From SIG437 sp045576235 (GTDB lineage: Bacteria; Bacillota; Clostridia; UBA1381; UBA9506): 64,000 nucleotides of DNA. The notes under the pieces are model-generated. The model was not told the origin of the DNA. It did no database searches and worked only from the letters and a program-made list of their open reading frames with translations. The DNA is taken from positions 1-64,000 of the forward strand of contig JAZNGA010000006.1 in NCBI GenBank assembly GCA_045576235.1, in the 5' to 3' direction. The position numbers and the translations under genes are program-made. This document shows positions 1-8,538 of the stretch, in pieces; within the stretch, counting starts at the first letter, position 1, and every line of letters starts with the position of its first letter.

Positions 1-55
1 TTAGTTCTAATATCTCTTTTTCATATTCTTTTATGTGTATGTAACTTCTGGGCAT
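1..55 (-). CDS. IS3-family transposase OrfA, N-terminal 18 codons only
   Basis: The ATG at 55 opens MPRSYIHIKEYEKEILEL, a start recognisable from the helix-turn-helix OrfA proteins of IS150-like elements, which bind the element ends and are joined to OrfB by programmed frameshifting. GGAGGT lies 7-8 bases upstream. The frame runs open to the window edge, so the protein is truncated only by the window. The ribosome-binding site sits inside a hairpin (64-99) that would be complete only in transcripts entering from outside. Confidence 0.65.
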   Translation of the reverse strand, partial: MPRSYIHIKEYEKEILEL

Positions 56-63
56 AAAAAATA

Positions 64-99
64 CCTCCTATGGTTTTGGTTTCATTATACCATAGGAGG
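64..99 (-). promoter_or_regulatory. Hairpin that hides the transposase RBS, with a -10 element in its loop
   Basis: CCTCCTATGG (64-73) and CCATAGGAGG (90-99) are perfect inverted repeats. On the minus strand the second arm contains the GGAGG of the transposase. The loop contains TATAAT (84-89). A transcript started from that -10 would lack the upstream arm and leave the RBS free. A transcript reading in from rnr would fold both arms and mask it. This matches the known protection of IS10 and IS50 transposases from external transcription. A clear -35 was not found. Confidence 0.55.
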
Positions 100-138
100 C
101 TCTTTTTTTCTATTGTCTGTTTTTACTGGTTCTGTTCA

Positions 139-165
139 AAATGAACTCATTTTGCTACAGCTTCT
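139..165 (-). terminator. Remnant of the rnr terminator, interrupted by an IS
   Basis: Downstream of the rnr stop the minus strand reads AGCTGTAGCAAAATGAG TTCATTTT and then passes directly into the IS end. The left arm matches the intact hairpins at 16711-16748 and 52957-52990, which continue ATTTTGCTACAGC. Only a short AAAATGA/TCATTTT stem remains on the rnr side. Confidence 0.45.
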
Positions 166-172
166 TTTTTCT

Positions 173-2275
173 CTACCACACAGCAAAATCAATTCTTCTG
201 CTGTCTTTATCAGCCTTTACGACTACGACTTGAAGCTCATCTCCTATTTTAAATTCCCTTCCATATCTTTCTCCGAAAAGCACCTTGGTTTTTTCATCAA
301 AAATATAATAGTCGTCGTGCATATCTGTCAAAGAAACAAAACCTTCCACCGTGTTTGGAAGCTCAACAAACATACCAAAGCTCGTCACAGAAGAAATCAC
401 GCCATCAAATTCTTTGCCGACAAACCTTTCCATATATTCTGCCATTTTCATATCACGGCAGTCGCGTTCTGCTTCCTGGGCTGTGATTTCAGCATCGGTT
501 GAACGAACACCTGCTTTTTGCACAAAATCACAAAGTTCTGTGTTTTCCTGCAAATTCACGCCGTGCAAACTGTCTTTGATTATCCTGTGGATAACAAGGT
601 CAGGATATCTCCTTATAGGCGAAGTGAAGTGGGAATAGAATTTGGAAGCCAAACCAAAATGGCCAAGATTTTCATGCGTATATTTAGCTTTTTGCATTGA
701 GCGCAGCATCATAGTACTTAATATTCGTTCCTCTTTTGTTCCTTTAATTTTACGGGTGAGCTTCTGAAATTCTTTTGAATGAATTTTTCCATTCGTTCTT
801 TTCATTCCATACCCAAAAATCGAAATGAATTCAGATAGCGCTGCAGCTTTCTCATCGCTTGGAGCTTCGTGCACACGATATAAAAAAGGCACATTCTGCC
901 AGAACATATGCTCTGACACTGTTTCATTTGCAACAATCATGAATTCCTCAATTATGTGATTTGACAAAGTTATCTCATGTTTTTTAACATCAATCGCTCT
1001 GCCCTTTTCATCTAAAATCACTTTCGCTTCAGGGAAATCAAAATCAATGCTTCCACGCCTTTCCCTCTTTTTATGAAGCACATCCTTAAGCTTTTCCATT
1101 AAAAGCAACATATCAGAAACATGGCAATATTTTTCCTGCAAGCTTTTGTCGCCTTCACAAATTGCCGTCACACAAAGATATGTCATGCGCTCTTTAGAAT
1201 TTATGACGCTTTCCTTAATGTCATAAGAGACAACCTCTCCCAGATTGTTTATCTCCATAAAAACAGAGAGAGTCAGTCTGTCAACATAGGGATTTAAACT
1301 GCATATGCCATTTGAAAGCTCAGGAGGAAGCATTGGAATAACGCGGTCTGTTAAATAAACGCTTGTGCCTCTTTTAAACGCCTCCTTGTCAAGCGGACTT
1401 TTTAGTTTCACATAATGTCCTACATCAGCTATGTGGACACCGAGCAGAAAATTTCCGTTTTCTGTCATCTCGAGGCTCACAGCATCATCTAAGTCTTTGG
1501 CATCTTCCCCGTCAATCGTTATGATTAATTTATCTCTCAAATCAAGTCTGGCTGAAATGTCTTGTTCAGCAATCTCCAAAGGAGTCTCTTTTGCCGCCTG
1601 CTTCACCACCTGCGGAAACTCAGTTCGCAGGCCGTGCTCTTTGGCAACAGATAAAATGTCCATCCCCAAATCTGTTTTTTTGCCTAAAATTTCAATTACT
1701 TTTCCTTCAGGATTTCTTTTGGGGTCGTTCCAAGATGTTATTTTAACAACAACCTTGTCTCCATCCTTTGCAGAAAGGGAGTTCTTTTCGGAAATAAAAA
1801 TATCACTTCCGATTTTTTTCGAATCAGGAAGCGCAAAGCAGATTTTTTTCCTTTTAGTGAATTCTGCAACTATTGGCTCATCGCTTCTTGATAAAATCTT
1901 ATTGATGCTTCCGCTTCTGCGATTGCCTCTTTTGTCTTGTGTGAGACTGACTAAAACAATATCATGGTGAAGTGCGCAGTTTCTTTCTTCTGAAGGAATG
2001 AACACATCTTCGCCGCCGTCTTCTGCAATAACAAACCCAAATCCCCGTTCATTTGCAACAAACTTTCCGCGCACAAGACCGAGATTTTTAAGCGCACCAT
2101 ATCTGCCTCTTTTTGTTTTAATGAGCTTTCCTTCATCTGTCAGCTTTTCCAAAATCCTATAGAACTCTTCCCTGTCATTTTCGGGAACGCCTAAAATCAC
2201 GGAAAGCTCCTCAAAATTGAGCGGCATTTTCGCCGCATTTTGCAAAAATCCTAAAACTTTTTCTTCCTTTGTCAT
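173..2275 (-). CDS. rnr: Ribonuclease R
   Basis: 3'-5' exoribonuclease of the RNB (RNase II) family, which degrades structured RNA in the cytoplasm. The 700-residue protein has an N-terminal winged-helix region (residues 1-60), cold-shock-like domains, the RNB catalytic segment with DGEDAKDLDDAV (acidic metal-binding residues), HFTSPIRRYPDL towards its end, and a C-terminal S1 domain (VGKEFDGVISSVTSFGMFVE). The start at 2275 is preferred over the ATG five codons upstream because AAAGG stands 7 bases before it. It follows the HD-hydrolase gene in the same direction. Its own terminator appears to have been split by the IS element at 138. The smpB partner often found beside rnr is not visible here. 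Confidence 0.95.
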   Translation of the reverse strand: MTKEEKVLGFLQNAAKMPLNFEELSVILGVPENDREEFYRILEKLTDEGKLIKTKRGRYGALKNLGLVRGKFVANERGFGFVIAEDGGEDVFIPSEERNCALHHDIVLVSLTQDKRGNRRSGSINKILSRSDEPIVAEFTKRKKICFALPDSKKIGSDIFISEKNSLSAKDGDKVVVKITSWNDPKRNPEGKVIEILGKKTDLGMDILSVAKEHGLRTEFPQVVKQAAKETPLEIAEQDISARLDLRDKLIITIDGEDAKDLDDAVSLEMTENGNFLLGVHIADVGHYVKLKSPLDKEAFKRGTSVYLTDRVIPMLPPELSNGICSLNPYVDRLTLSVFMEINNLGEVVSYDIKESVINSKERMTYLCVTAICEGDKSLQEKYCHVSDMLLLMEKLKDVLHKKRERRGSIDFDFPEAKVILDEKGRAIDVKKHEITLSNHIIEEFMIVANETVSEHMFWQNVPFLYRVHEAPSDEKAAALSEFISIFGYGMKRTNGKIHSKEFQKLTRKIKGTKEERILSTMMLRSMQKAKYTHENLGHFGLASKFYSHFTSPIRRYPDLVIHRIIKDSLHGVNLQENTELCDFVQKAGVRSTDAEITAQEAERDCRDMKMAEYMERFVGKEFDGVISSVTSFGMFVELPNTVEGFVSLTDMHDDYYIFDEKTKVLFGERYGREFKIGDELQVVVVKADKDSRRIDFAVW

Positions 2276-2325
2276 TTGCAAACCTTTCATGATATATTTG
2301 TTTTATTATGCGCCAAACAATGAAA

Positions 2326-2985
2326 CTATATTAGTCTCTGTTCATTAACCTCAAGATGAAATTTAAGTCCAAGCATTTCAGCCGCTTTTCTGCAAAGCAC
2401 CATACGATTTAAAAAAATTTCAAAATAGTCGAAAACAGCTGAAAGCTCCGTGTCAATTGTAAGTGACAATGTCACGCTTGTGTGTTCTTCATTAATCTTA
2501 AGCTCTGATTTGCGGACAGAATAGTTAACTCTGTCGTGAATATCAAACTTCGCAAAATCGGTGTTCCTCACGCGAGTGTAGCAGGCATCCGACTTATCAG
2601 CTAAAATAAGCGCCGCCGTGACTGGTGTCAACGAATTTGCCGCACTTTCGTCATGGTTTCCGATTGCTGTGACAATCGTCGCAATGCTTTCCGGATCTGC
2701 CCCCATATCCTCTAAAAGCTTAAATGCCATCAAAGCTCCAAATTGAGCGTGGCATTCCCTGTTCACCACATTTCCAACATCGTGAAGATAGCCTGCAATC
2801 GCCGCAAGCTCGCATAATTCTTCAGAAAATCCCATTGTTTTTAAAATATATCTGGCATTCTCTGCAACCTTTGTGACATGAGCAAAGCTATGCTCTGTGT
2901 AGCCCATGACATTTAATGATTCATCAGCTTTTTTAATGTATGTCGCTATTCTGTTGTTTTTACGAATGTCACTATATTTAAGCAT
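2326..2985 (-). CDS. HD-domain phosphohydrolase
   Basis: 219-residue soluble protein of the HD superfamily, metal-dependent phosphohydrolases acting on nucleotides or other phosphoesters. H(32)SFAH and the HD pair in GYLHDVGNV supply metal ligands, with further His residues in CHAQFG and IGNHDES. No second catalytic or sensory domain is seen. The C-terminal ~70 residues have alternating polar beta-like character without a recognisable motif. It lies 2 bases behind gatD and 50 bases ahead of rnr, so it is probably co-transcribed with both. The substrate cannot be predicted. Confidence 0.8.
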   Translation of the reverse strand: MLKYSDIRKNNRIATYIKKADESLNVMGYTEHSFAHVTKVAENARYILKTMGFSEELCELAAIAGYLHDVGNVVNRECHAQFGALMAFKLLEDMGADPESIATIVTAIGNHDESAANSLTPVTAALILADKSDACYTRVRNTDFAKFDIHDRVNYSVRKSELKINEEHTSVTLSLTIDTELSAVFDYFEIFLNRMVLCRKAAEMLGLKFHLEVNEQRLI

Positions 2986-2987
2986 TT

Positions 2988-3725
2988 CTACCTCTCCGTT
3001 TTCAAAAATCTTTCAACTGCAAGCGTCAACGCCTCTTCTTCAAATTCATCACAAAGAGACTTCAGCTCCACATCCTCACCATATTTTCTTTTGAGAGCAA
3101 TTTTTAAGATGTGGTCCGTAAGATGCGGGTTTTTAGGAAGAAGCGGTCCGTGGAGATATGTCCCGAACACATTTTTATAAACTGCTCCCTCCGTTTTGTC
3201 CTTTCCATTATTTCCTTCACCGCTCAAAACATAAGCAAAAGGTCTGACCCCTTCTAAAATTGTTCTGCCGCTATGATTTTCAAACCCTGCAATTTTAACC
3301 GTTTTTCCTTCGATTTCCGTTTCGCAAATGACATTGCCGATAAATCTTTCTCCATATTCTGTCACCATATCTAAAATTCCGATTCCTTCTATGGTCTCAT
3401 CTATCGTTTTATAATATTTCCCGAGCATACGAAATCCGCCGCAAAACGCGAGAAGCACGCCACCCGACTCAACATATGCTTTTAGCTCTTCTTTCTTTTC
3501 CATAAGCTTTTTAAGAGCGCTCGCTTCATCCTTTTCTCCGCCGCCTCCCAAAACCACTATGTCAAGTCCGTCAAAATTTATCTCATCCTGCTCTTTAAAG
3601 CAAACAACCTTAGCCACTTCTCCGCGCCATTCCATACGCTTTACAAGGGCTGCAACATTGCCTTTTTCACCAAACATATTCAAAAGGTCAGAAAAGAGAT
3701 GACCTATCCTGATTTCATATTTCAT
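2988..3725 (-). CDS. gatD: Lipid II isoglutaminyl synthase, glutamine amidotransferase subunit GatD
   Basis: Class I glutamine amidotransferase of the CobB/CobQ type that releases ammonia from glutamine for MurT, which amidates the D-glutamate of the peptidoglycan stem. The nucleophile lies in LLAFCGGFRMLG (Cys near residue 94) and the His in FGTYLHGPLLPKNP near residue 190. Length 245 is usual for the family. The start overlaps the end of murT by 4 bases (ATGA arrangement), which supports translational coupling of the two subunits. Confidence 0.92.
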   Translation of the reverse strand: MKYEIRIGHLFSDLLNMFGEKGNVAALVKRMEWRGEVAKVVCFKEQDEINFDGLDIVVLGGGGEKDEASALKKLMEKKEELKAYVESGGVLLAFCGGFRMLGKYYKTIDETIEGIGILDMVTEYGERFIGNVICETEIEGKTVKIAGFENHSGRTILEGVRPFAYVLSGEGNNGKDKTEGAVYKNVFGTYLHGPLLPKNPHLTDHILKIALKRKYGEDVELKSLCDEFEEEALTLAVERFLKTER

Positions 3726-5083
3726 TTTTCCAACTCCTTCGCAAGTCCTGACAAAAGCTCCTGCATTTCAAACACAACCGTGTAATTAACAAGAGCATAG
3801 CATATGTCTTCATCTCCGTCGTTTATCGCCTCTGCAGCCTGCTTTAAAGTGAAATATTTTTTCATTTTGCCTTCAGGTATGCCACCATATTTTAATCTCA
3901 CCGCTAAATCAGAGACTCTGTTTCCACAAAGAATATATCTTGAAACATTTGCAGTTTCTAACTTTTCAAAATCAACATCCCATAACCATGATATGTCTTT
4001 TCCATCTCCCGCATTATCATTAATTCCAAGAAGAACAACTTTTTCAGCTTTTGAATCCTCTGAAACTGTCACTATGCCCTGATTAAAGCCTGCAGGATTT
4101 TTTGAAAGATTTAAAACCACCTTTTTCCCTATGTTAAATTCTTCCATTCTTCCCGTCTGTGGTTTATAAGCAGCAAGAACATCACTATAGTTTTCTATCT
4201 TCCCTAAAACAAGGCGCGCCACAGAATATGAAACTGCCACATTATATATGTTATAAAAACCTCTATAGTTTAAGTCAAATCCGATTTTTTCATCAAAATA
4301 TGAAAGCTCAAATTTCATTCCGTCTTTTAAATCAACATTTTTAACAGCAAAATGTGCCTCGGGTCTTTTTAGTCCGCATTTTAAACACTTATAGTCACCA
4401 AGCTGGCTGTAGTGGTGATAGCCATAGCTAAGCTTTTCACTGCAGACAGGACAAAACCTTCCCTCTGATGACTCATCCTTTGTTTTGAGCACTTCTTCTG
4501 CAACGCCAAAATAGTAGCACTCTCTTCCCTTATCGCTACCAAACTGTGCGCAAACCGGGTCGTCACTGTTTAAAATCAGCTTTGTCTCAGGCGCTAAATC
4601 GAGCGCTCTTTTTAAATAGTCCACCGTCAAGTCAATTTCACCATAGCGATCAAGCTGGTCGCGGAAAAGATTTGTGATAACCATAATGTCAGGTGCAAAA
4701 AATTTAAAAATCTTAACAGCTGAAGCTTCATCTATCTCAAGACATGCAAAATCAGCATCTAACTTTCCCGCCAAAGTTGCATCCTTTGCAAAAGCGCAGC
4801 AAACGCCATATATCATATTTGCGCCCACATTATTGCAAACCACCTTTTTCCCGCTTGCCTTGAGATAGGAATATATCATATTGTTTGTTGTTGTTTTCCC
4901 GTTTGTTCCGCAAACTGCAATTATCTGACCTTTAACTTGCTTTGAAAGAAGCGTCAGAATTTCAGGACATATCTTAAGCGCTATTTCACCCGGTTTAGAT
5001 GAGCCTTTTTTTCCTGCAAGCCTTCCTAACAGAACAAGCGCCTTGCACACGGCAATTGCAATAATAAGCCTTAACCTTTTCAT
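3722..5083 (-). CDS. murT: Lipid II isoglutaminyl synthase, ligase subunit MurT
   Basis: Mur-ligase-type ATPase partner of GatD. The complex converts D-iGlu to D-iGln in lipid II at the membrane. An N-terminal hydrophobic stretch (residues 5-25) is followed by the P-loop AVCGTNGKTTTNN near residue 60. The DUF1727 C-terminal region typical of MurT is present. A Cys4 zinc ribbon sits in the central domain (CPVC near residue 209 and CLKCG near residue 228), a feature of MurT that is absent from MurC-F. 453 residues is the normal length. It overlaps the yhaN-like gene upstream and gatD downstream by 4 bases each. Confidence 0.93.
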   Translation of the reverse strand: MKRLRLIIAIAVCKALVLLGRLAGKKGSSKPGEIALKICPEILTLLSKQVKGQIIAVCGTNGKTTTNNMIYSYLKASGKKVVCNNVGANMIYGVCCAFAKDATLAGKLDADFACLEIDEASAVKIFKFFAPDIMVITNLFRDQLDRYGEIDLTVDYLKRALDLAPETKLILNSDDPVCAQFGSDKGRECYYFGVAEEVLKTKDESSEGRFCPVCSEKLSYGYHHYSQLGDYKCLKCGLKRPEAHFAVKNVDLKDGMKFELSYFDEKIGFDLNYRGFYNIYNVAVSYSVARLVLGKIENYSDVLAAYKPQTGRMEEFNIGKKVVLNLSKNPAGFNQGIVTVSEDSKAEKVVLLGINDNAGDGKDISWLWDVDFEKLETANVSRYILCGNRVSDLAVRLKYGGIPEGKMKKYFTLKQAAEAINDGDEDICYALVNYTVVFEMQELLSGLAKELEK

Positions 5084-7197
5084 GAAAGTTCTCCTTTAAA
5101 AATATCTTTTAATTCGCCTCGGCAGGTAAAATAAATAACCTGCTCGGGATTTTCTTTTTTAATATATTCCGCTGCCTTTAATGCACGATTTGAGTCAAGT
5201 TGCAAAAAAGCATCATCAAGCATCAGAAATGGAATTTTTCCTTCAAAAAGCACTTTTAAAAGTCCAAAACGAAGGGATAAATATAAAACATCATATGTTC
5301 CGCCGCTTAAATATTCCGCAGACACAATTTCATCATTTTCCATAACGGTCAGCTTATAGTCATCAGAAATTCTCACATCTGAATATTTTCCGTCAGTCAA
5401 GAAAAGGACCGCCTCTTTAACATGTTTGATAAGTTCCGGAGCAAACCCGCTTTTTAGCTCCTCATAGCTTTCTCTTATAAGCTGAAGTGCCACTTCGGTC
5501 GCCTTATAGACCTTCAAAAGCTCTTCTATCTGTTCCTCGTTTGCGCTAATCTGATTTGCAATTTCGCTATAGGTAAGTCTGTCTGCTTCAGCTATAATCC
5601 TCATATTTGTTTTAGCTTCTGCAAGCTTTTTTTCACAAACAAGCAGCTCCTCATTAAGAGAAGAAAGCTTTTTATCTATTTCTTCTGAATTTGCTCCGCT
5701 ATAGTTGTCATCTTCCTTATCTGCTTCATCTAAATCAACCGTTTGACTCAGCTTGTAAAATTCGGGCAAAATAAGCTCTAAGCTTTCTTTTATCAGCTTA
5801 TATTCTACCTCACAGGATTTAATTCTTTCCGCTGCCGCATTTTTCTCTGCAAGCTTATTCATCAGATCCACAAGCGAAACAGACTCTGTTCTTTCTAAAA
5901 TATCCTCAATTTTCTTTTTGATTTCTTCTTCCTCTTTAATTATTTCACTTTCTTCTTCAAGTTCTGTTTTCAGCTTTTCTATCTCTTCATATTTTTTTTC
6001 AAATGCAGCTTTATTTTTTCTGAGTTTAAACGATAAAATCAGGAGCGCCACGCCAAAAACAGCTAAAATGCCATAGGCGGCAGAGGCAAAAAAAGACAGC
6101 ACCGCCGAAAGCACAAAAACCAAGCTTGCCGCGCCGGTTAAAACAGACATCAAAGCAGGCTTATTCGCTTTTTCAAGGCTTGAAAGCTCCGTCTCAATTT
6201 TCTCTCTTTTTTCAGTCAATTCTAAAAACCTGTGCTCTAAAATCACTTTTCTTTCAGAAAGCGACTCCAAAAGCTCAACTGATTCGCGGGAAACTCCTTC
6301 TAAAAGACTCATTTTTTCATTTTTTTGTCTCACAGCGCTGAGTCTTTCATATGATTCTGAAAGCTCTTTTTCTTTTCTTTCTTTTTCTTCAGTCAACTGT
6401 TTAAATCTTTCAAAATCAGCCTTTGCCAACAAAAATTTCTCGTGTTTTTCAGCAAGCGCTCTTTCATTTTTCAGCGCCTCTCTTTTCAAAATAAGACTTT
6501 CTTTGTTTTTTTCTGCCACTGTCGCGCTGAGCGCAGCCGATTTATATTCATTTTCAATTTCCTCTGCCTTGAAGAGCTTTCTTTTAAGCTCTTCTGTTTC
6601 TGCCTTGAGTCTGACTATTCTGCCTCCCGTTCCGCTCACGGAAATCAGCTCTGTCATCTGTTTTTCAAGAGTCGTCAGCGTTTTGCGATATGATATGTCT
6701 TCATCTCCGCTCTGGTTTATGTTTGAAAGTCTTTCGAAAAGCTCGTCTTTTTTTCCTCTTTCAAACGGCACAGCAAGCTGACTTATATATATTGTTTTAA
6801 AAAAGCTGTCATAAGGAACTCCAAAGAAAAATTCGCCTGGAGATTCTTTTCTTTCATCGCTTATTTCTTCCCATGTGTCTCCGTCTAAAAGCGTCACCTT
6901 AGCTCCCCTTACGGTTTTTGCCATGCGTCTTTTTAAAATGTAGTTCTTTTTATTATGTGAAAAATAAACCGTTCCCGACATAGGCTCACCTGACCATGGC
7001 AGATAGCGCGTTCGGAGGTCATCACGGATGCCTTTTCCCTTCTCAGTGAAATCATAAAACATCGCAAGGATAAATGCACATATCGTGCTTTTTCCCATTT
7101 CGTTTTCTCCGAAGATTGTGTTAATTCCTTCTTTGAGTTCCACCTGATAATCCTTAAATTTTCCAAAGCTTTCAATTTCGAGCTTTCTTATAACCAT
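5080..7197 (-). CDS. SMC/SbcC-like ATPase with membrane segment (YhaN type)
   Basis: 705-residue ABC-type ATPase related to SbcC/YhaN, expected to work with the MRE11-like nuclease encoded just upstream. The N-terminus carries FGENEMGKSTI, a Walker A variant. Two long charged coiled coils (about 180-340 and 400-580) follow, broken by two hydrophobic segments near 355-405 that should be membrane-spanning. The C-terminus has a LSGGTYD signature and Walker B FLMLDDAFLQLD. Start 7197 is chosen because the family starts at the beta strand (MVIRKLEIESFGKF) and AGGTGAGG precedes it. It lies 4 bases behind the nuclease stop. Confidence 0.85.
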   Translation of the reverse strand: MVIRKLEIESFGKFKDYQVELKEGINTIFGENEMGKSTICAFILAMFYDFTEKGKGIRDDLRTRYLPWSGEPMSGTVYFSHNKKNYILKRRMAKTVRGAKVTLLDGDTWEEISDERKESPGEFFFGVPYDSFFKTIYISQLAVPFERGKKDELFERLSNINQSGDEDISYRKTLTTLEKQMTELISVSGTGGRIVRLKAETEELKRKLFKAEEIENEYKSAALSATVAEKNKESLILKREALKNERALAEKHEKFLLAKADFERFKQLTEEKERKEKELSESYERLSAVRQKNEKMSLLEGVSRESVELLESLSERKVILEHRFLELTEKREKIETELSSLEKANKPALMSVLTGAASLVFVLSAVLSFFASAAYGILAVFGVALLILSFKLRKNKAAFEKKYEEIEKLKTELEEESEIIKEEEEIKKKIEDILERTESVSLVDLMNKLAEKNAAAERIKSCEVEYKLIKESLELILPEFYKLSQTVDLDEADKEDDNYSGANSEEIDKKLSSLNEELLVCEKKLAEAKTNMRIIAEADRLTYSEIANQISANEEQIEELLKVYKATEVALQLIRESYEELKSGFAPELIKHVKEAVLFLTDGKYSDVRISDDYKLTVMENDEIVSAEYLSGGTYDVLYLSLRFGLLKVLFEGKIPFLMLDDAFLQLDSNRALKAAEYIKKENPEQVIYFTCRGELKDIFKGELS

Positions 7198-7201
7198 ATC
7201 C

Positions 7202-8260
7202 TCACCTGCCATTCATCGCATCCAAGCCTATTTTCAGCGCGGACTTAATCAATTCCTTATCATCATCTTCTATTTTTAAAAGTGCTTTTTTAACAAAAAG
7301 CCCCTTTAAAGAAAACTCCTCCGCTAAGCTCTCCAAATCTCTTTTTGGCTCTGTTTTATCATATATTTTAACAAAAAAAGCATTCAGATTATCTTTTAAA
7401 ACATCTGTGTTAATTTTAATGTCCGTTTCACCTTTTAAGACAAATTTATATAAATCATTTTCATCTGTCACGCTATCGGAAAGAATTTTTGTGATTTCTT
7501 CATCACACGCGGCGTTTTCTATGTCTATCTCAATTTCGTGAAGCTTTCTTCTCGAAACGGGAACAAATTCGCTTTTTATCCCTGCCCTTGACAGTTCTGC
7601 ACAGACTGCGCCCTTTTCTCCCGTCTCATCAAAGCCTCTGCCTTCGGGGCATCCCGGATAGATGGCTGTGCACCTTCCTGCTTTTATCACCTCATATGTG
7701 TGAATGTGACCAAGCGCCATATAGTCAATTCCGCTGTTTTCAAGCTGCGTTTTTGTTATAGGATTATATTCTCCTGATGTGAAGTCTCCGTGCATCACCA
7801 TGATGTTTAACTTGTCACGATTTTTCACCTCAAAGCCTTCTAAGAAAGATTGTCTCACATAAGACTCCGTGAATGAAACGCCATAAATATCATATTCTTC
7901 TTTTTCAATATGCTCTATCCCGCCACCAAAAATGTGGACATTTTCGCCAAAATCCATAACGGAAAAATATGATGAGGCTTTAAGCGGGTCGTGATTGCCT
8001 GCGCATATGTAAACCTCTTTATCACTGATTTCTTCGAGCTTTTTTTTGACAAACTGCGCTGTGTGGCGAGAGACATTTTCAGAATCAAACAAGTCTCCGC
8101 TTATGATAAATATATCAGCATTTTTTTCTTTCACCAGTGCCACACACTTTGAAAAGGCAGTTTTCAAATCCTCCCGCCTGCAGTCAGCAGCAGAAGGCTC
8201 AAGATATGAAAAAACAGAATCTAAATGAATATCTGCACAATGCACTATTTTAACTGACAT
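7202..8260 (-). CDS. MRE11/SbcD-like DNA nuclease (YhaO type)
   Basis: 352-residue calcineurin-like phosphoesterase. Metal-binding motifs are visible in order: VHCADIHLDS, SGDLFDSE, CAGNHDP, MVMHGDF and ALGHIHTYE. This is the MRE11/SbcD arrangement for DNA-end processing together with an SbcC-like ATPase, which follows immediately. Start 8260 has GGGGGGAT just upstream. A longer reading with 36 extra codons has no RBS and covers the promoter. It heads the minus-strand operon from the promoter at 8350-8378. Confidence 0.88.
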   Translation of the reverse strand: MSVKIVHCADIHLDSVFSYLEPSAADCRREDLKTAFSKCVALVKEKNADIFIISGDLFDSENVSRHTAQFVKKKLEEISDKEVYICAGNHDPLKASSYFSVMDFGENVHIFGGGIEHIEKEEYDIYGVSFTESYVRQSFLEGFEVKNRDKLNIMVMHGDFTSGEYNPITKTQLENSGIDYMALGHIHTYEVIKAGRCTAIYPGCPEGRGFDETGEKGAVCAELSRAGIKSEFVPVSRRKLHEIEIDIENAACDEEITKILSDSVTDENDLYKFVLKGETDIKINTDVLKDNLNAFFVKIYDKTEPKRDLESLAEEFSLKGLFVKKALLKIEDDDKELIKSALKIGLDAMNGR

Positions 8261-8349
8261 AATATCCCCCCCAATTTTGTCAATTGTTACATTCTCAAAA
8301 AAGCAATCAGTTTTCAATAATTTTGCAAAGCGCCATTTTATATGTTTTA

Positions 8350-8378
8350 AGTATAACACAAAATGCATAAATAGTCAA
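8350..8378 (-). promoter_or_regulatory. Promoter of the sbcD-like/yhaN/murT/gatD operon
   Basis: On the minus strand TTGACT (8373-8378) and TATACT (8350-8355) are separated by exactly 17 bases, about 90 bases before the start at 8260. It is a sigma-A type promoter divergent from nagB. No operator-like palindrome was recognised. Confidence 0.65.
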
Positions 8379-8481
8379 TTATTTGCACATTACAGACAGC
8401 ACTATGATTGCCTCAACACAATGTAAAACCTTTCAAAATCGCAAATACACTAAATGCAATGAATAAAAGCATTTTTTCATA

Positions 8482-8510
8482 TTGACAAGAACGATAAAAT
8501 GTTTTAATAT
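8482..8510 (+). promoter_or_regulatory. nagBA promoter
   Basis: TTGACA (8482-8487), a 17-base spacer and TAATAT (8505-8510) stand 28 bases before the nagB start. Just before it, AAATGC (8451-8456) can pair with GCATTT (8469-8474), giving a small hairpin with a T-run that may insulate the promoter. Confidence 0.65.
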
Positions 8511-8538
8511 TTACTTATAAATTAGGAGGTGCTTTATT

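Larger units (their letters stand above)
1..138 (-). mobile_element. End of an IS3-family (IS150-like) insertion sequence, cut by the window edge
   Basis: The minus strand from 138 begins TGAACAGAACC, the TG-start terminal repeat form typical of the IS3 family, followed by a short leader and the start of a transposase OrfA. To the right of 138 lies half of a terminator hairpin (arm GCTGTAGCAAAAT) that is seen whole elsewhere in the window, so the element appears to have inserted inside the terminator behind rnr. The other end of the element and any target duplication lie outside the window. The boundary at 138 is inferred from the terminal-repeat pattern and from where similarity to the other hairpins stops. 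Confidence 0.6.

Noticed and set aside
35..502. 155-codon plus-strand frame over the IS end and rnr 3' region
   Set aside because: It crosses an IS boundary and lies antisense to the rnr C-terminal S1 domain; no RBS.
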